A stretch of DNA of 64,000 bases, from assembly GCA_029721435.1 (NCBI GenBank), contig CM056573.1:97917947-97981946 (forward strand). Reading direction: 5' to 3'. The DNA comes from Gymnothorax reevesii. Lineage: Eukaryota > Chordata > Actinopteri > Anguilliformes > Muraenidae. The notes under the pieces are model-generated. The model was not told the origin of the DNA. It ran no database searches and worked only from the letters and a program-made list of their open reading frames with translations. Every line of letters starts with the position of its first letter. The first letter of the stretch is position 1. This document shows positions 34,815 to 47,520 of this stretch, piece after piece. Position numbers and translations under genes: made by a program.

Positions 34815-36120
34815 TGTTGTGATTCTGCTGTCTGCCACATTCTGACCTGCCTTGCTATGCCCATGTTCTGATTTGCCTTGCCATGTTTTGATCTGTTTGC
34901 TATGTTCTGCTCTATTGGTATTTGATGCATTGCTATGTCTGACAATTCTTTGGAATGTGTTTTGTAATTTGGTAATTTTAGAATTCATGTATTGATTTAG
35001 TTTTGTTTTTCCAGGTTTAACTTTTTACCATAGTTTTTATTCCGGTCCATGTTTTGATTACTACCATTCATTGCACTTTGTCTCCTCCGGTCTGGTCTCT
35101 TGTCTTGTCACAGCTCACAGCCCCGGTATTGCGTGCAACTCTTCGGGTGATTTAATGGTTTCTGGATTTCAGCCTTCCTTCCAATCTCGTTTGCTTACTT
35201 CACCTTACTCTTCTATTTTACTGACCATACGAACAGTTTGTTATTTTCGCTAAAAGTTACTAACACTTACTAACATTGTATATAATACTAACTTACTAAT
35301 GAGCACTAAGGGATTGTATAGTTTCACTCACTAATTGATTAACAAGCTCTCAGCACTCGCCCTGTTCTAGTCTCAGCCTCTTGTCTCTCCCTAATCTCCT
35401 CTGCCACATTTCTGTGGAATCTCCACACCTGATCACGCTGTCCTTTCTCTCATTATCTATGCACGTTAGAACTCCTTAACTGGAGCCGTGTATTTGTCAA
35501 TAGGATTGTCTCGTGATCTCTGTCCGCGTTTTGGCTTTGCCTATTTTATGTGATTAGGTTCTCCCTCTTGTTCCACCCTCTGTAATTAATCTCATTTCCA
35601 GCACCTGTGTTCTGTGTACCATGTGATTCCCCTGGAGTGTATATTAGGAGTCTTTTTACAGCACTTCCTCGTCAGATCGTAATCTCAGTCTACTTGTGCC
35701 ACGCTTCTCTTGCCTTGTTTACTTAGTGATACTTTTCTGACTGGACCGCCCGACTTTTCGATTTTTGGCTTTGTGATTTTGGATTTATCGTTGCATCTGT
35801 GTTTTTTCACCCTTTTTCAGCCTGACCTCGAGATCTATTATTGCTGCCCTGGTTATGGTTTGGATTACGCCCATTAGATTTTGGCTTTGCTTCTCTGATA
35901 TACCTGTACCTGTGAACCAGACCCACTTCTGTCCGACAACGAGTACTGTGATTGCTGCCCTGGTTTTTTATTCTATTTTTGCCCAACTGGTTTGTGATTT
36001 TTGGAGTGTGGACTTTGTACCTTTGCCTTCTGCCCTGCGGGGGTTTTCCCTCTTTATTAATAAAACCAAATCTACTTCATTGCTTGGTTCTCGCGACTGG
36101 TTCCTGATCGCACCATCATA
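34815..36120 (+). mobile_element. Solo LTR, 1306 bp
   Basis: Begins TGTTGTGATTCTGC and ends GCACCATCATA (expected terminal CA mutated), flanked by a perfect TGAGT at 34810-34814 and 36121-36125. It contains GTTACTAACACTTACTAACA and a TTATTAATAAAACC polyadenylation-type signal near 36058. It is the longest uninterrupted member of the LTR family. Several long frames in it have no motif. Confidence 0.88.
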
Positions 36121-36125
36121 TGAGT

Positions 36126-36490
36126 GGCAAGTTGAAATATTAGTGTTTTGCGCATACTGTCTCGTCTTGCATGCATGTGATTGTAGCTGTACTGTTATAT
36201 AGTCATGTTATATACCCACCTAGCTATCCAGAGGAAACTTTGCTAAAAGCTCCTGTTAACCATTTCCACCAAAATGAAACACAATTCCGACACCAAGCTA
36301 CTAAATGAGTTTGTAGCAATAACACACAAACGGTGTAAGCGTTGCTTATGTGAAGCAAGTGAATCGATAACTTCACGCACAACACCTCTCTGATTACCTT
36401 CAACTGCAGTGGCAATGGTCAGGTAACGTTATGATGAAACTACCAACTTGATGCTAACTAAAAGTAACACAAGCACACTAATCTGAATTA
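36126..36490. other. No recognised feature
   Basis: Short spacer between the solo LTR and the minus-strand LINE relic. Confidence 0.4.
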
Positions 36491-36494
36491 CTTA

Positions 36495-37321
36495 CTTATT
36501 TACCTAATCCTCTTCGCTCGTTCGAGAGCGTAGAGCTTCAGTGAAGTGTCTCCACCCCTTTCGGTCTTGTACAGTCTGCCTTACCTCCTGCCACGAGGAG
36601 CTGGCTCTGGTTACGTCCTTGTTGACTCCCCTCCTCCATGACAGACATGGTATTCCCCTCATGCGTTTTCCTTGAGGGTTCCACTCTTGAGGGTTCCACT
36701 CAAGAGCAGTGCTTGTGATGGATTCTGGAGGTTTTCGCGTGGTGTGTCCCACCCATCACCATTTTCTTTGCTTAATGGTGACTTCCACCCTTTCTTGCCC
36801 TGTTCTCTCTAGCAGGTCCTGATTACTGACCTTCCTGGGCCACCAGATTCCAAGGAGATAGCGGAGTCTAGCATTAATGAAGAATTGAAGTTTCTTAATG
36901 TTGTGTCGCGTCAAGCCCCGTATTTCACAGCCATATAGCAAGATGGATTTTCATTGGACTAAAAGATGCAGAGTTTAGTTTTCAAGGAGATGGTCCTGGA
37001 CCTCCAGACTGGCTTCAACTGAGCAAATGCGGCTTTGGCTTTTCCTATACGGGCTTCAACGTCCTTGGTTGACCCTCCTTCATTGCTGATGACACTCCCA
37101 AGGTAGGTGAATTCCTTCAGTATATCTAGCTGTTCTCCTCTACAACATAAAGGTTTGGCATTTCCAATTGTTTTGACATGCATTTCCTTGATTTTCGATG
37201 CATTTAGTGCAAGTCCCACTAGGCTAGAATTCAGTTCCAGTTTCTTTGTCTTCTCCTTTATCTGGCTGATGCTGTGGCTCAGGGGAATAAGGTCAACCGC
37301 GAAGTCTAGATCGTCTGACAT
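36495..37321 (-). pseudogene. Non-LTR retrotransposon RT C-terminal part
   Basis: Three minus-strand frames carry the second half of a LINE reverse transcriptase. 37321-36959 begins at the catalytic loop, where F-A-D-D reads F-A-V-D, and includes LALNASKIKEMHVKT and FTYLGSVISNEGG. 36941-36756 has MLYGCEIRGLTRHNIKKLQFF and RYLLGIWWP. 36752-36504 has GHTTRKPPESIT and the tail RKGWRHFTEALRS. Frameshifts lie near 36950 and 36754, and a short duplication (GAGGGTTCCACTC) sits near 36675-36700. The sequence stops at the catalytic loop, so it is 5'-truncated. Confidence 0.82.
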
Positions 37322-37424
37322 TTATTGATTTATTTATTCGAATCGACACCATACAGGCATGTGCCCACTCTAGTAGGTCGATAACAAAAGTAAAAAGTAA
37401 TAGTAATAAATATAAATTTTGTGG

Positions 37425-39310
37425 TGATTTTAATGCGGTGTGGCTGCATGAGATAGACCGAACAGGGGAAACAGAGAGCAGAAATCAACAGTTGTCGCCG
37501 TAGCAACACCAGGGACTTCTCCTTTTACTCTGCTTGCCACAAGGCTTTCTCATGAATCGATTATATTTTTGCCTCAAAAACTCTCTTTAGTAATATTGAC
37601 AGTACTACTTTGTGTCCAGCACCACTATCTGATCATGGAATTGTATACTGGGTGAGCTAAGCAGTCAGACTCCCACTTTAAATCTTCCTATTGTTACTAT
37701 TTTTAAATAGGTTTTTCTATTTTTCCTTCTTTGGATTTAATAACCATTAAAAATTATTACAAGGCTTTGAAGGATATAGAGGAAGATTGAACGAAATGAA
37801 TGTCTTGCCACGTGTAAATTTTCTAAGTTCAATGGTACTTCTTACCCCTCCGAACAATTATTGGAAAAATTTGCACTCTGAAATAAACCAATTTCTTTGG
37901 AATGACAAAAAACCCAGAATTAAAACCTCTACATTGCAAAGGCACAAATTAGCAGGAGGTATAAATCTGCCTAATTTTGAGTGGTACTCGTGGTGCTTTG
38001 TTATATGTCCACTTGCTGTCTGGCTAAACCCAAATAGTCAGGTTTCATGGCACCCCATTGAGGAAAAATTTACATATCCACATAACTTACATAATCTGAT
38101 ATATTCTAATATATCACATACGATAGTGAAACATGATCTCATACCAATTATTTCACACCTTTTCACTGTGTGGCATAAAGTCCAACAATTTGCAAAAATA
38201 CATCCTAAATTTTTCCATCAGCCTCCAATCTTTATCCCAGTCGTCTAATAGATGGGAAACCAATTTCCTTTCCCCAGTGCAGTGATAAGTGTTATGATTC
38301 TGCTCTGTTTGCCATGTTTTTGATGTTCTGTCTGATCTCTGTATTCACTGACCATGCCTTGGATTATGTATTGTGATTTGGTTACTTCCTTGTCAGAACG
38401 TTTCTCTTGTTTACCTGTGCTGCTATTGTCTTCGCCTTGTACTCATAGTGTTACTCTTCTGACTGGACCGTCCGACTTACGATTTTTGGCTCTGCTCTTT
38501 GGTACTATTGTCTGCATCTGCTTACGAATCCTTTTTGCCCGACTACAAGTTTTTGTGATTGCTGCCCTGGTATTTGACTCTGTTTACATCCACTGGATTT
38601 TGGCTTTGCTTCTCTGACATACCTGTGAACTGAACCTATTTTTGCCCGGCCACGAGTATTGTGATTGGTGCCCTGTTTACGGTTCTGGATTTTGTCCTTT
38701 GGATTCTGATTTTTGTATTGTGGACATTGTACCGTTGCCTGCTCTGTTGGGGGTTTCCCCCTTCAGGAATAAAGCCTCCCCTTTTTTTGTGCTCTCTGGT
38801 GCTCGCTTGTGGTTCCTATACGTATCCTGACAATAAGGAAGTAAACACTTTTCAAGACCTTACAGGGAAACAAGGTCTCCTTGAATTCCGGGAATGACAA
38901 AGAACTTTTGACCTTCCCGGCACCTCCTTTTTCTTTTATTTACAGTTACATGCAGCAATGCGCCCAGGGTGCTCCGTGAGATTCTGAATTAGAAGATCAT
39001 ACTTTTCGTATAAAATTGAGTACTAAATGTAAAAACAGGGGTATTGCCTCTGAGCTGAACAAACTGATAGCTGAGGCTTCATATAAACATCTGCCTTTAA
39101 ATAGACTTTGGAAAAGTGACATTAATGCTTCCTCAGAACTCAACTGGCAATCTATTTGGTCAAATATTACTATTTCATCTAGAAATCCAAATCATCAGAT
39201 GATTCACTATAAATTTTTTAATTGGTCCTACTTAACAGCTTAAAGACTTGATCAAATTACACTCAAAAATAACCCAATTTATGATTTTTTTGTCCAGGCA
39301 ATACTGTTGG
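37425..39310 (+). pseudogene. L1-type LINE ORF2 relic, split by a solo LTR
   Basis: At 37425-37665 decayed frames show the end of an APE endonuclease (GDFNA, then APLSDHGIVY). The RT core is deleted, and at 37787-38248 the C-terminal region follows (NVLPRVNFLSSM, NQFLWNDKKPRIK, GGINLPNFEWYSW). A solo LTR occupies 38290-38832; after it the same protein continues (KEVNTFQDLTGKQGLLEFRE, then NASSELNWQSIWSNI and NPNHQMIHYKFFNWSYL at 39016-39243). These are typical of fish L1 elements. Stops and frameshifts are frequent. Confidence 0.85.
38290..38832 (+). mobile_element. Solo LTR, 543 bp, within the L1 relic
   Basis: Begins TGTTATGATTCTGC and ends TATCCTGACA, with perfect ATAAG at 38285-38289 and 38833-38837. 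It closely follows the beginning and end of the 1306-bp LTR at 34815 (GGACCGTCCGACTT, ATTGCTGCCCTGG, GGGGGTTTCCC), so it is an internally deleted copy of the same family. Confidence 0.92.
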
Positions 39311-41689
39311 TACATTTTTTTATTCAGTTTAGTAGTGCCCAGAAGTTAACAGATTTTTGAAAAATATTTGATGTATATTGTCTGTTGTAATGGAGAGAGA
39401 TGTTCCTTGTTCTCCATCTTTACTATTACTTAATGATATTTCTTTTTTGAAATTAACAATAAATAATAGGCATCTTCTGTTGGCTGTTTTACCATAGAAA
39501 TAATCTCAGTATTAACAGGTGCTATATCCTGATGTAATTTTTTATTGATAGATGGCAGCTAGGAGAAACATCCAGAAAGTGCATAGTACTTTGTATGAAT
39601 TTTCAGTCCACTTCAGTTTAAAAAGTTCAATGTCCACATTGTCCAACCAGGGAGCTGGATAAAGGGTCACCTGATAAGGTTGACATGATCGCTGAGCAAT
39701 GGTTCTATCCACTCTACCATTTCAAAACAAAACAAAATTTATGACATTTTGAAAATTCCAAAGGTCTATTTCAATTTACATTACAGATCCCCTATCTAAA
39801 ATCATTCTACTAAAGCTATAACGTCATGATATTATACCTTTCAGTCCAAATAACTCCCCTGAATATAAAAATCTGAAAAAATATACTTCGAGTGAGAAAT
39901 TATGATGCAGCAAAATTTCACATCCCATTTTCTTCATTTAGTGAAAAGTAGAGATAGGTCCATTGAATTCTCAGCCACGATGTTGCTTTCAAATACTGAA
40001 GAGTAACCAGAAGACAGCTGCTTTAGAAGAGCTTCCTTTACGTAGTTAACCAGGGTTTATGTAAAAGCAGCAAACAATACTACTGAAAATAGCACAGACA
40101 ATATTTTCAGAATTTTGAGTTTAACTTGATGCCAAAGACTTGGTTATTTTTGCTGACCTATTTTCATTGTAAATGCTGATAATTTAGATGTACCAGCTAT
40201 GCTAGCAAGAAGCAGGAGCTAGAAAAATATCTCTCAGTGTCTGCAAACTAATCCTGTCCTCCTATCAGCTCTTTTTGGCTGATTAGTGCAAACCACAGCA
40301 ATGAAGGCTTTGTCAAAGTAATTTCTGTAGTTAAAGCAATATTTAATGATTTTGAATATAGCTCTTAATATGCAGTAACTGATGTGTACAATACTTTTTT
40401 GCAATTGACTGAGTCAATTCACTTGCATTGAAAGAGGCACAGACCCACATAAATATAAACAAAGCATTAGAAATCTGAAGTCTTCATAATATTTATACAC
40501 TCAATTAATTATAAATGAGTATGTTTCTGTCAGTTATTTCCTTGCAAACTTTTTGAGTGATTTTCATTGTTAAACTGTTTCAAACACAAACAAATGAGGT
40601 CTTTCAAATAAAAAGTCCTTTTACCTTAATCATGACCTCAGTGTGCCAGTAGACACTCTCCTGTTGGTCTGACCTCCTGGCAGGTAGTTTTGTTCATGAG
40701 CAAACAAACTCAGCGGTTCCAGGGTGAGCTACAGTTTGTCAGCACAACTTTAAGCAGCATGGCAAAATAAATTTGGGACTTAACTAATGAAAAACTTTTG
40801 ATAAAAATTTTACTGAACGTTTAAATAACCTATGTAGGTTCTTCATAGTATATCAATAATATTGTGACTTAAAAATCACAACAAAGAAAACCAGCAATGA
40901 CAACTTTAACAATTTTATTCTTCACTGATTAGGTCCAAAAATTTCTACAAATAATCCACAGTGTAATTTTAAAATAACACTCTAATGCCACTATGTAACT
41001 ATGATACCAAAACAAAAACCCTTCTCAACTGAACAAAATCACAGCATTTATATAGACTAAGAACATTCTGGAAAGATCTACAGGAGTCCTGGGTGATCCG
41101 GCCCCCTCCATGCAAGAAGAAGCCAGAAACTCTTAGAAAGCACTAGTCTATTTCATCACAAACAAGTGGTATTGCATCGGATTATGTTTTTCTGCAGACA
41201 TACCATCAGAGGGTGCTAAATGATAAAAAAAAACAAATAGCTGACCAGTAAGGCAGCACAAATAGTATGTAACAAATCTCAATTTACTTTGTACAAATGA
41301 TATACAGTCCTTTACATAAAACAATCGTACATAACAATATATTCTGCAATATTTGTTGGTGCTATGGAAATTACTAGGGAGGTGAATTTCAAACACCTCT
41401 TCGTCACAGAGGCATGGAATCTTCATAATATATTATAATACCAGGCTAATTCTTTAACACACCTAGTGCCAAATTATGTAAGATATTGCCAGCCATACCT
41501 TTGAAACCAGTACCTTTCAATAGAGCACATTCATGCCAAGAATGAGCTTTTAATCTGGACGTATTTTTAAAAGAATCCTTTTCTAGATTTCCCATATGAG
41601 CCCACGCATTTATGAAAGCAGAACCTCCCATGGGATATTAAATGTCGAGACAGACGGCTACCGCTGCTGACTTAGCCAGCCCACACTCA
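39311..41689. other. AT-rich unassigned region
   Basis: No coding domain, terminal repeat or RNA gene was seen in about 2.4 kb. It may be unique intergenic or intronic sequence. Confidence 0.4.
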
Positions 41690-42010
41690 GCTCAGCCTTA
41701 CTACTGTAATCTACACAAACCTCAGCCTCATTTGTGTCAGTCAGAAGGGTGATCTCCCATGTACAACAACAAAGCTGTTGGTGTTGGCTGGAAACAGAGA
41801 CACTGGCAAAAACACAAGACAGTCCTGCTGAGTCAGTGTCAAAATCCTATCACTGTGGTGGTTTTCCTGATCTCAACAAATTCATGAAGAAAGAATTTAG
41901 TATAGCCAAACCTTTCAGTATAGGAAAATATTTTCACTTATTTTAAGTGCTCCAGGTAATGTACATTAAATTGCAGCCCTTTCATTCTTCAGAGCAGGAA
42001 TTTGATGTCT
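41690..42010. repeat. Unclassified dispersed repeat, copy 2
   Basis: Counterpart of 28640-28960 in the same orientation, with the same order of blocks and moderate divergence. The 70-residue frame inside is not recognisable. Confidence 0.5.
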
Positions 42011-42754
42011 CTTTCGAGAGTATTCTCCCCAATATTAATTTAGTGCCACAAGGTGGGTTTCAGAGAATAATGTGAATGGTTTTTGGTTTCAATCTGAACA
42101 AATGCGACCGACTGTCCCCCCTAGGCATGTGCTGTCACCCTGCTGACAATGCACTACTGCCAACAGTCAGAATGGGGTCCCGAGCAATTCACTTGAAAGG
42201 ATTTTATAGTAGGGGGCCTTCTTTGGATAAAAGGGTTCCAGAGGCTATCATCCAGACATATAGATCAGCTGTAGATGTACAATACGCCTTCAAGAGCCAA
42301 GATCAGATACATCCAGGATACTTAATTTTAGTCAAAAAAGTAGAGGATGGGATCACATACAAAAATGTATTCACCCTCTCCAAACTCATGTTGCAATTTT
42401 GCAGCAATAAATCAATTGATGACTGATTATAAAATATAAAGACCACATAGGAAATGGTTTGATAAAGTTACCTTTCCAGCTCAGTATTGCAAAAATAGTA
42501 GTAGTTCCACCTGCAGCCACTAGTGTATGAGAACTATTCTCCATGAATGAAAGATTTTTCATATCTCAAAATAATAAATTGGGCTGAAGAGGGTTAAAAT
42601 GGTTCTCTGTGATTCATTACACCACTGTGGACATTAATTGTATCATACTCAAATTTACTTTCAATGGAAAACTATATAAATTGCTTCTGTTTTTTGGTTT
42701 AAATTTATTTTTTTTTCTATAAATCATGCTAATTGATGCAAAATCATGGTTGTC
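42011..42754. other. No recognised feature
   Basis: The 116-residue frame at 42076-42426 has no domain that I recognise. Confidence 0.35.
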
Positions 42755-42762
42755 TCTCGTGA

Positions 42763-43149
42763 ACCTGTGGGAATTCACCTTTGTGTGTCTGACTTGACTT
42801 TGATTTCAATCACGAAGACTCTGGATTTTAAGGAAAGGAGATTTATTAACAATGCAGTGACATGAAAGAAATTCAGGATTTGGCGATGACTCCGTCCTCG
42901 AGGACCCTCAAGCGAGGAGAGGCGCTGATCTGCCTGGGTAGCAGGCAGGGGCGAAGCCATCCCCCGTTGGACAGAAGGGTCACACGGATGAAGTAGACGC
43001 TGAAGAGGCCGGAGTCAGAAGTTGGTGGTGGTGGGGAGGCGGTGGGCGATGCGGAATCTGTGCAACAGCAGACAGGAACACGTCAGAAGCATATGTAGAG
43101 AAGACCGAAGGGGCTGATTGGGTAAGTGTAATTGCAAGAGAATCCTACG
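42763..43149. other. GC-richer insert flanked by 8-bp direct repeats
   Basis: TCTCGTGA occurs at 42755-42762 and 43150-43157. The 387 bp between them are richer in GC than the surroundings. A minus-strand AATAAATC lies near 42840. Terminal inverted repeats are weak (CTGTGGGAATTC against GAATCCTACG). It could be a degenerate hAT-like or retroposed insert. Confidence 0.4.
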
Positions 43150-43640
43150 TCTCGTGATTGAACTTTCGTTTACACTTCCATTTTTTTCATTTTAATCCTT
43201 TTGCGCAGAAGCCAGATCCGGCTGTTTATGTGTTACCTTATTTAAAGCTTTATCATTTGAGATTTCAGCTTCACAGAGAGATAGATAAGATAATGGCTCA
43301 ACTGAGTCAAGACACTTTCAGAATTTAGAATTACATGATATTTGAGTTTATTTTTATGATTTTGTTCGAAAAAAGAGAGCTACAAACATAACAAATCTTC
43401 ATGAAAATTTAGCATTGAAATTGTAAAAATAATACTGAGAATTGAAAAATGTCTGGGGGTTAAAACTATACATAAGCCAGCACACATACTCATTAAAGGA
43501 ACTGCTTATTTAACGGTCAGAACATTCACCCGCGAATAAAAAGCTAAAAAAAAGGCTTGGATAATAACAAAAAAAGCAAAAGCTGGGACAGTTTCCAGAC
43601 ATGACGCTGTCTGTTTTCAATGCTGTCCTTGATAAACTTT
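43150..43640. other. No recognised feature
   Basis: AT-rich sequence with no coding motif. Confidence 0.4.
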
Positions 43641-44640
43641 TTTGCCTGAGATGCAGCTTCTCTTAAGTTTGGTAAATGTTGCACTTTATCTCTAAGCATC
43701 TGGAGAACACAAAAGCTTATGCACTTATCTTATTTAGTGATTTTAGCTCAGCATTCAATACTGTGCAACCCTATCTGCTCCTAGAGAAGCTCAAGGACAT
43801 GAATGTAAATTCAAACTTGATTAGCTGGTTTTATTCTTTTTTAACTAAAAGAACACAAGTAAGGGTTAACAAGACACTTTCAGAAACAAAATACAGCAAC
43901 TCAGGGGTCTCACAAGGTTGTGTGGTACAACCCATACTTTTTACACTTTACACAAACGACTGTAGGAAAGTACACACCAGTTATTACATTTGTTGATTTG
44001 CAGATGATTTTTATCCTTCTCCACAAGGACATGGACCATTCTGCATATTTGAGATTGACACCTTCATCAAGTAGTGTGACACAATCCATCTCATTCTAAA
44101 CACCACAAAAACACAAGAAGATGGTCTCTGACTCTATGCAAGGGACTGACCATGAGTAAGTAGTCAATAAAAACCAAGAAATCCTCAAGTGTCTTCCTAT
44201 AAATATCTAGGTGTATATATAGACAACCTTATCTCTGGGAAATCAGATATTGAGAACCTGGGCGACAACTTGCAGAGAATGTATTTTTAAGGTGATTAAG
44301 GTTGGATGGAATGAAATGCCAAATCATGCTGATGTTCTACCGGGCTATTCTAGAGAGCATCGTTAGATACGGAATTAGAGAATGGTTTGGCAACTTATCA
44401 GTTCAAATAAGGAACAAACTTGTCAGCATGAACAAAGATGAAGATAACAGGGCAGACAGAATATGAGCCCATACAGTCTGTATGAACAGGCAGTTTTAAA
44501 CCAAGCAATGAAAATCATTGCAGATGGCCGACATCCCTGATTCTCTGAATATAAACCTCTTCCTCCAGGAAGAAAAATTCTAAACCTTAGCAGAATAGAG
44601 CATTACAGAATAAATACAGAGGCACTTTAGCATCGAGCAA
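43640..44640 (+). pseudogene. Non-LTR retrotransposon RT relic
   Basis: The frame 43676-43996 carries RT palm blocks: DFSSAFNTVQPYLLLEKL (catalytic strand), RTQVRVN, and SGVSQGCVVQPILFTLYTND. A stop precedes FADD near 44000-44011, which is intact. Beyond it, changing frames encode YKYLGVYIDN, then YSREHR, LYEQAVLNQAMKIIADGRHP and LPPGRK. This is the C-terminal half of a LINE ORF2 of the CR1/L2-like type common in fish. It ends near an A-run at 44639-44653. Confidence 0.8.
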
Positions 44641-44653
44641 AAAAAAAAAAAAG

Positions 44654-46080
44654 TTTTCTTTCATGTCATAATGGCCTTATGCATGTATAGTAGATGTCTG
44701 CTGATGTTTTTGATGTTTTGGTTTTGACCTCATCTTGTTCAGCCAGTGATGATCCTAGTACAATAAGTCCTGGCCTATTACCCCATTTCCTCATGACATC
44801 ACATTAATTACTGTACTGTACATTCTAGGATTCCAGCAGAGTCTGATAAAGAAAAAAGATGACGTAAGGTATTATTTTGTATCAAATGTATTGAGAGAAA
44901 CCTATCATTTCATCATAAATATGACACACGGAGCGATAAAGACAATCTTTAAATCGAAAAAGTTTACCATTTGTCTGACTTTACTTACCACTGTGGAAAA
45001 CGATCTTCCCGGTCTCGTTTCGCGTGGAAGCAACGAAACCTCAAGATTTTTCCAGGGTCTTGAGAGTGTCGTGAGCTGCACGTGCTGACCTAATTTGACG
45101 CATCGAAGTGCGGATGGCTGTGAGTATATCGCCGTATTACTTTCGTCCCACGTTACTTTCGCACCAGCTCTCCCCTATACTGGTAAGTCTATATTTGCTG
45201 TTCATTTTCATTAGAAAGTGGTGTATGTTTTCAAAAAGATACTCTGTTTTAGTAGTCTGAAATCATAAAATGCATTGCTGTTCATTTTTTAAATCAAGTT
45301 CAATTATTGTTATTTTGAGGCATTTGCTTCTAACAGTACTCAAGTCCACAGACTTGTGTTTGAAATATCGGGGCCAAGAATCAAGATAGAGGCTAGAAGG
45401 TCTCCTAATATGTTTTAAGACACCTTTTCTGATATTTCATTATGTTTACATCAGCTTAACACATGTAACATGATCCCCACAAGTCTTCACATTCTTAAAA
45501 CCTTTCTTCCTTAAAAAGACGAAAATTGACTTGCGCGCTTCTGGAAATCAACCCTTCACATGCACTTGTGCGGAACTTCTCTCTGTTTTTCTTCCTTAAT
45601 TTCATTGACTGTCACTCAGATATGCAATGCTCATTATGTGGGGAATTTCGCTCATGGGGAAAGACTTAGAAATGAGGAGTCATCCTTGTTTTTCAAGTCA
45701 TTACCCTGAAACCCCCCCACTCCAACTGTGACTATCTTCATGTTCAAGGGAGTAATTTGTTTGATTCATTTTTCATCATGCAGGACTGGTTAAATGGATG
45801 GGTCTCGTGTTGAACAGCTGCCTAGGAATATTGATTGGCATTGGCATTGGCATTAATGTGTAATAAATCCAGGGGTGCATCAAGGGTGTTTGCAGTGCCG
45901 GCGCTTGAGATTTTTTCTTGCTGGTTCTGTAGTGTGGCTGAATCATTCGGTGATGGGGCTGATGAATGTATCGTATGGAAGCCTTTATTTGCGCAAAAGC
46001 CAGACGCACAGAATTCACAAAACTACACAGATCTTTATGCCCCCCCCGCCCCAAGAGGGAAAGGGGAGACAATATTGTAT
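44654..46080. other. Unassigned region with a short CpG-rich part
   Basis: 45000-45175 is CpG-rich (several TCG and CGT sites) without an identifiable exon. The frames near 45776-46156 have no family motif. Confidence 0.35.
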
Positions 46081-46084
46081 TAGG

Positions 46085-46395
46085 CTCGGTTTCCGTTCGC
46101 GTTTGTGTCAGCGTTCCCACTTCGTTTCTGGATCGTAACACCAAAATCGTTTGCATGATCTTAACAAAACTTTGCTACTCAGGTCCTGAAGTGGTGCCAT
46201 TTGGTATGTGTCTGTCTGTCTGTCCGTCCGTCTGTCTGTCAGTCCGGATGTGATCTATTTCTGTCCGGAGCGTAACTCCTAAACCGTTCGCATGATCTTA
46301 AAAACATTTTGCATTCTTACTACTAATTGGTGCCTTTTGGTATGAGCCTGTCTATCTGTCCATCTGTCTGTCTGTCTGATGGGTCAGGCAGGGAA
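46085..46395. repeat. Two-unit repeat with GTCT microsatellites
   Basis: Two related units contain CGTAAC(A/T)CC(A/T)AAA and CATGATCTTAA followed by GGTGCC(A/T)TTTGGTATG and a run of CTGT/CCGT tetramers (about 46207-46245 and 46345-46380). A G-run follows at about 46395-46410. Confidence 0.65.
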
Positions 46396-47189
46396 GGGGG
46401 GCGGGGGGGTGACTTACGTTTTTAAGAGTAAAAACACATTCTAGCTGTCTTTAATATGCAAGCTAACTACATCAAAAACATGGGAGACACCCTGGGCTAC
46501 ACAAGAGCATAAACAATAAACTAAGAGAGCTTCAAAGCCAGAGTGCACATCAATCACACACCAATCCAGCAATCAGCATTAAATGCATGCTTTTTAACTA
46601 CACAATGTCTACTACTACTCATATTAAATTGTCAGACAATAATAAAACATAGCGTAGATTAAAGTCAAAAAAGGAAAACAGCAGATGTCAGGGCTTGTAC
46701 TGGGAGTTGGAGGACAAATCGTATGAAATAAACACATCAATAATTGAAAAAAAAAAAGAAAAAATTCACCCTTTGGAACTCCATAACCAAAAACCAATAG
46801 GCTTAATAGCATAGATATATACATTTAGAATACTAGATTGTCTAATGTAAATATGATGTCAACAGCAAAGTGAAGCACCTGGACGCCATAATGACACAAT
46901 GAACTTCATTAAAATAAGTGGTTTCCTATGAGGCTAATTTGAAATAAGTAAATGTAAACATTAACCTTACAGTCCACTGACGCGCCAGCGCGTCATAATC
47001 GCGTGACCGATTTAATACAATATCTCGGCAAGATGCAGCCTCGTAGAGTGTCCATTTAAACTTGTGTCGAAATTGCGGACTCAAAACCATATACCATTTT
47101 GAATTATTTTGATAGGCCAAGTAAAACAATACTTATGAAAAATTAATCACGGCACACTTTTCCTGATTATTTTTGTCTTGATTGGTGCA

Positions 47190-47520
47190 GGAAGAAACAG
47201 TAAAGATGGGCTGTTCTGCCTTCTCTCGCAAGTCGAAAGTGCTTGCAAGCAAAAAAAATAAAAAAAAGAATCTCTTTCCTATCACTGGAAAAATGCACAA
47301 CATCAACCAATCAAAAAATTCAATGGCATCGCATGGCATTTGGTTGCTGGGGAAGTGGGGAAATGTTGTTTGCTACCTCCTGGTAGGCAACAGGAGATGT
47401 GACACACCCTGGAAGTGTCAGGCCTGTGATGTCCCCCTCTGTCTTGTGGTGGACAGGCACTGTTTCTTGCAGTGGCACAAAAAATTTGTGGTATCTGATT
47501 GTGATTGTGATGTTTTGTAA
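47190..47520 (+). pseudogene. piggyBac-like transposase C-terminal zinc domain
   Basis: The frame ends with a cysteine-rich module C-x5-C-x2-C-x4-LC-x6-C-x4-H (WKCQACDVPLCL then HCFLQWH). This is the C-terminal Cys-rich domain of piggyBac-type transposases, which reads the terminal repeats. Nothing of the DDD catalytic domain was found upstream, and no CCC ends or TTAA pair were seen. It may be a heavily deleted copy. Confidence 0.6.

Noticed and set aside
45776..46156. A 126-residue minus-strand frame
   Set aside because: Low-complexity His/Pro composition, overlapping open frames on the other strand and no domain.
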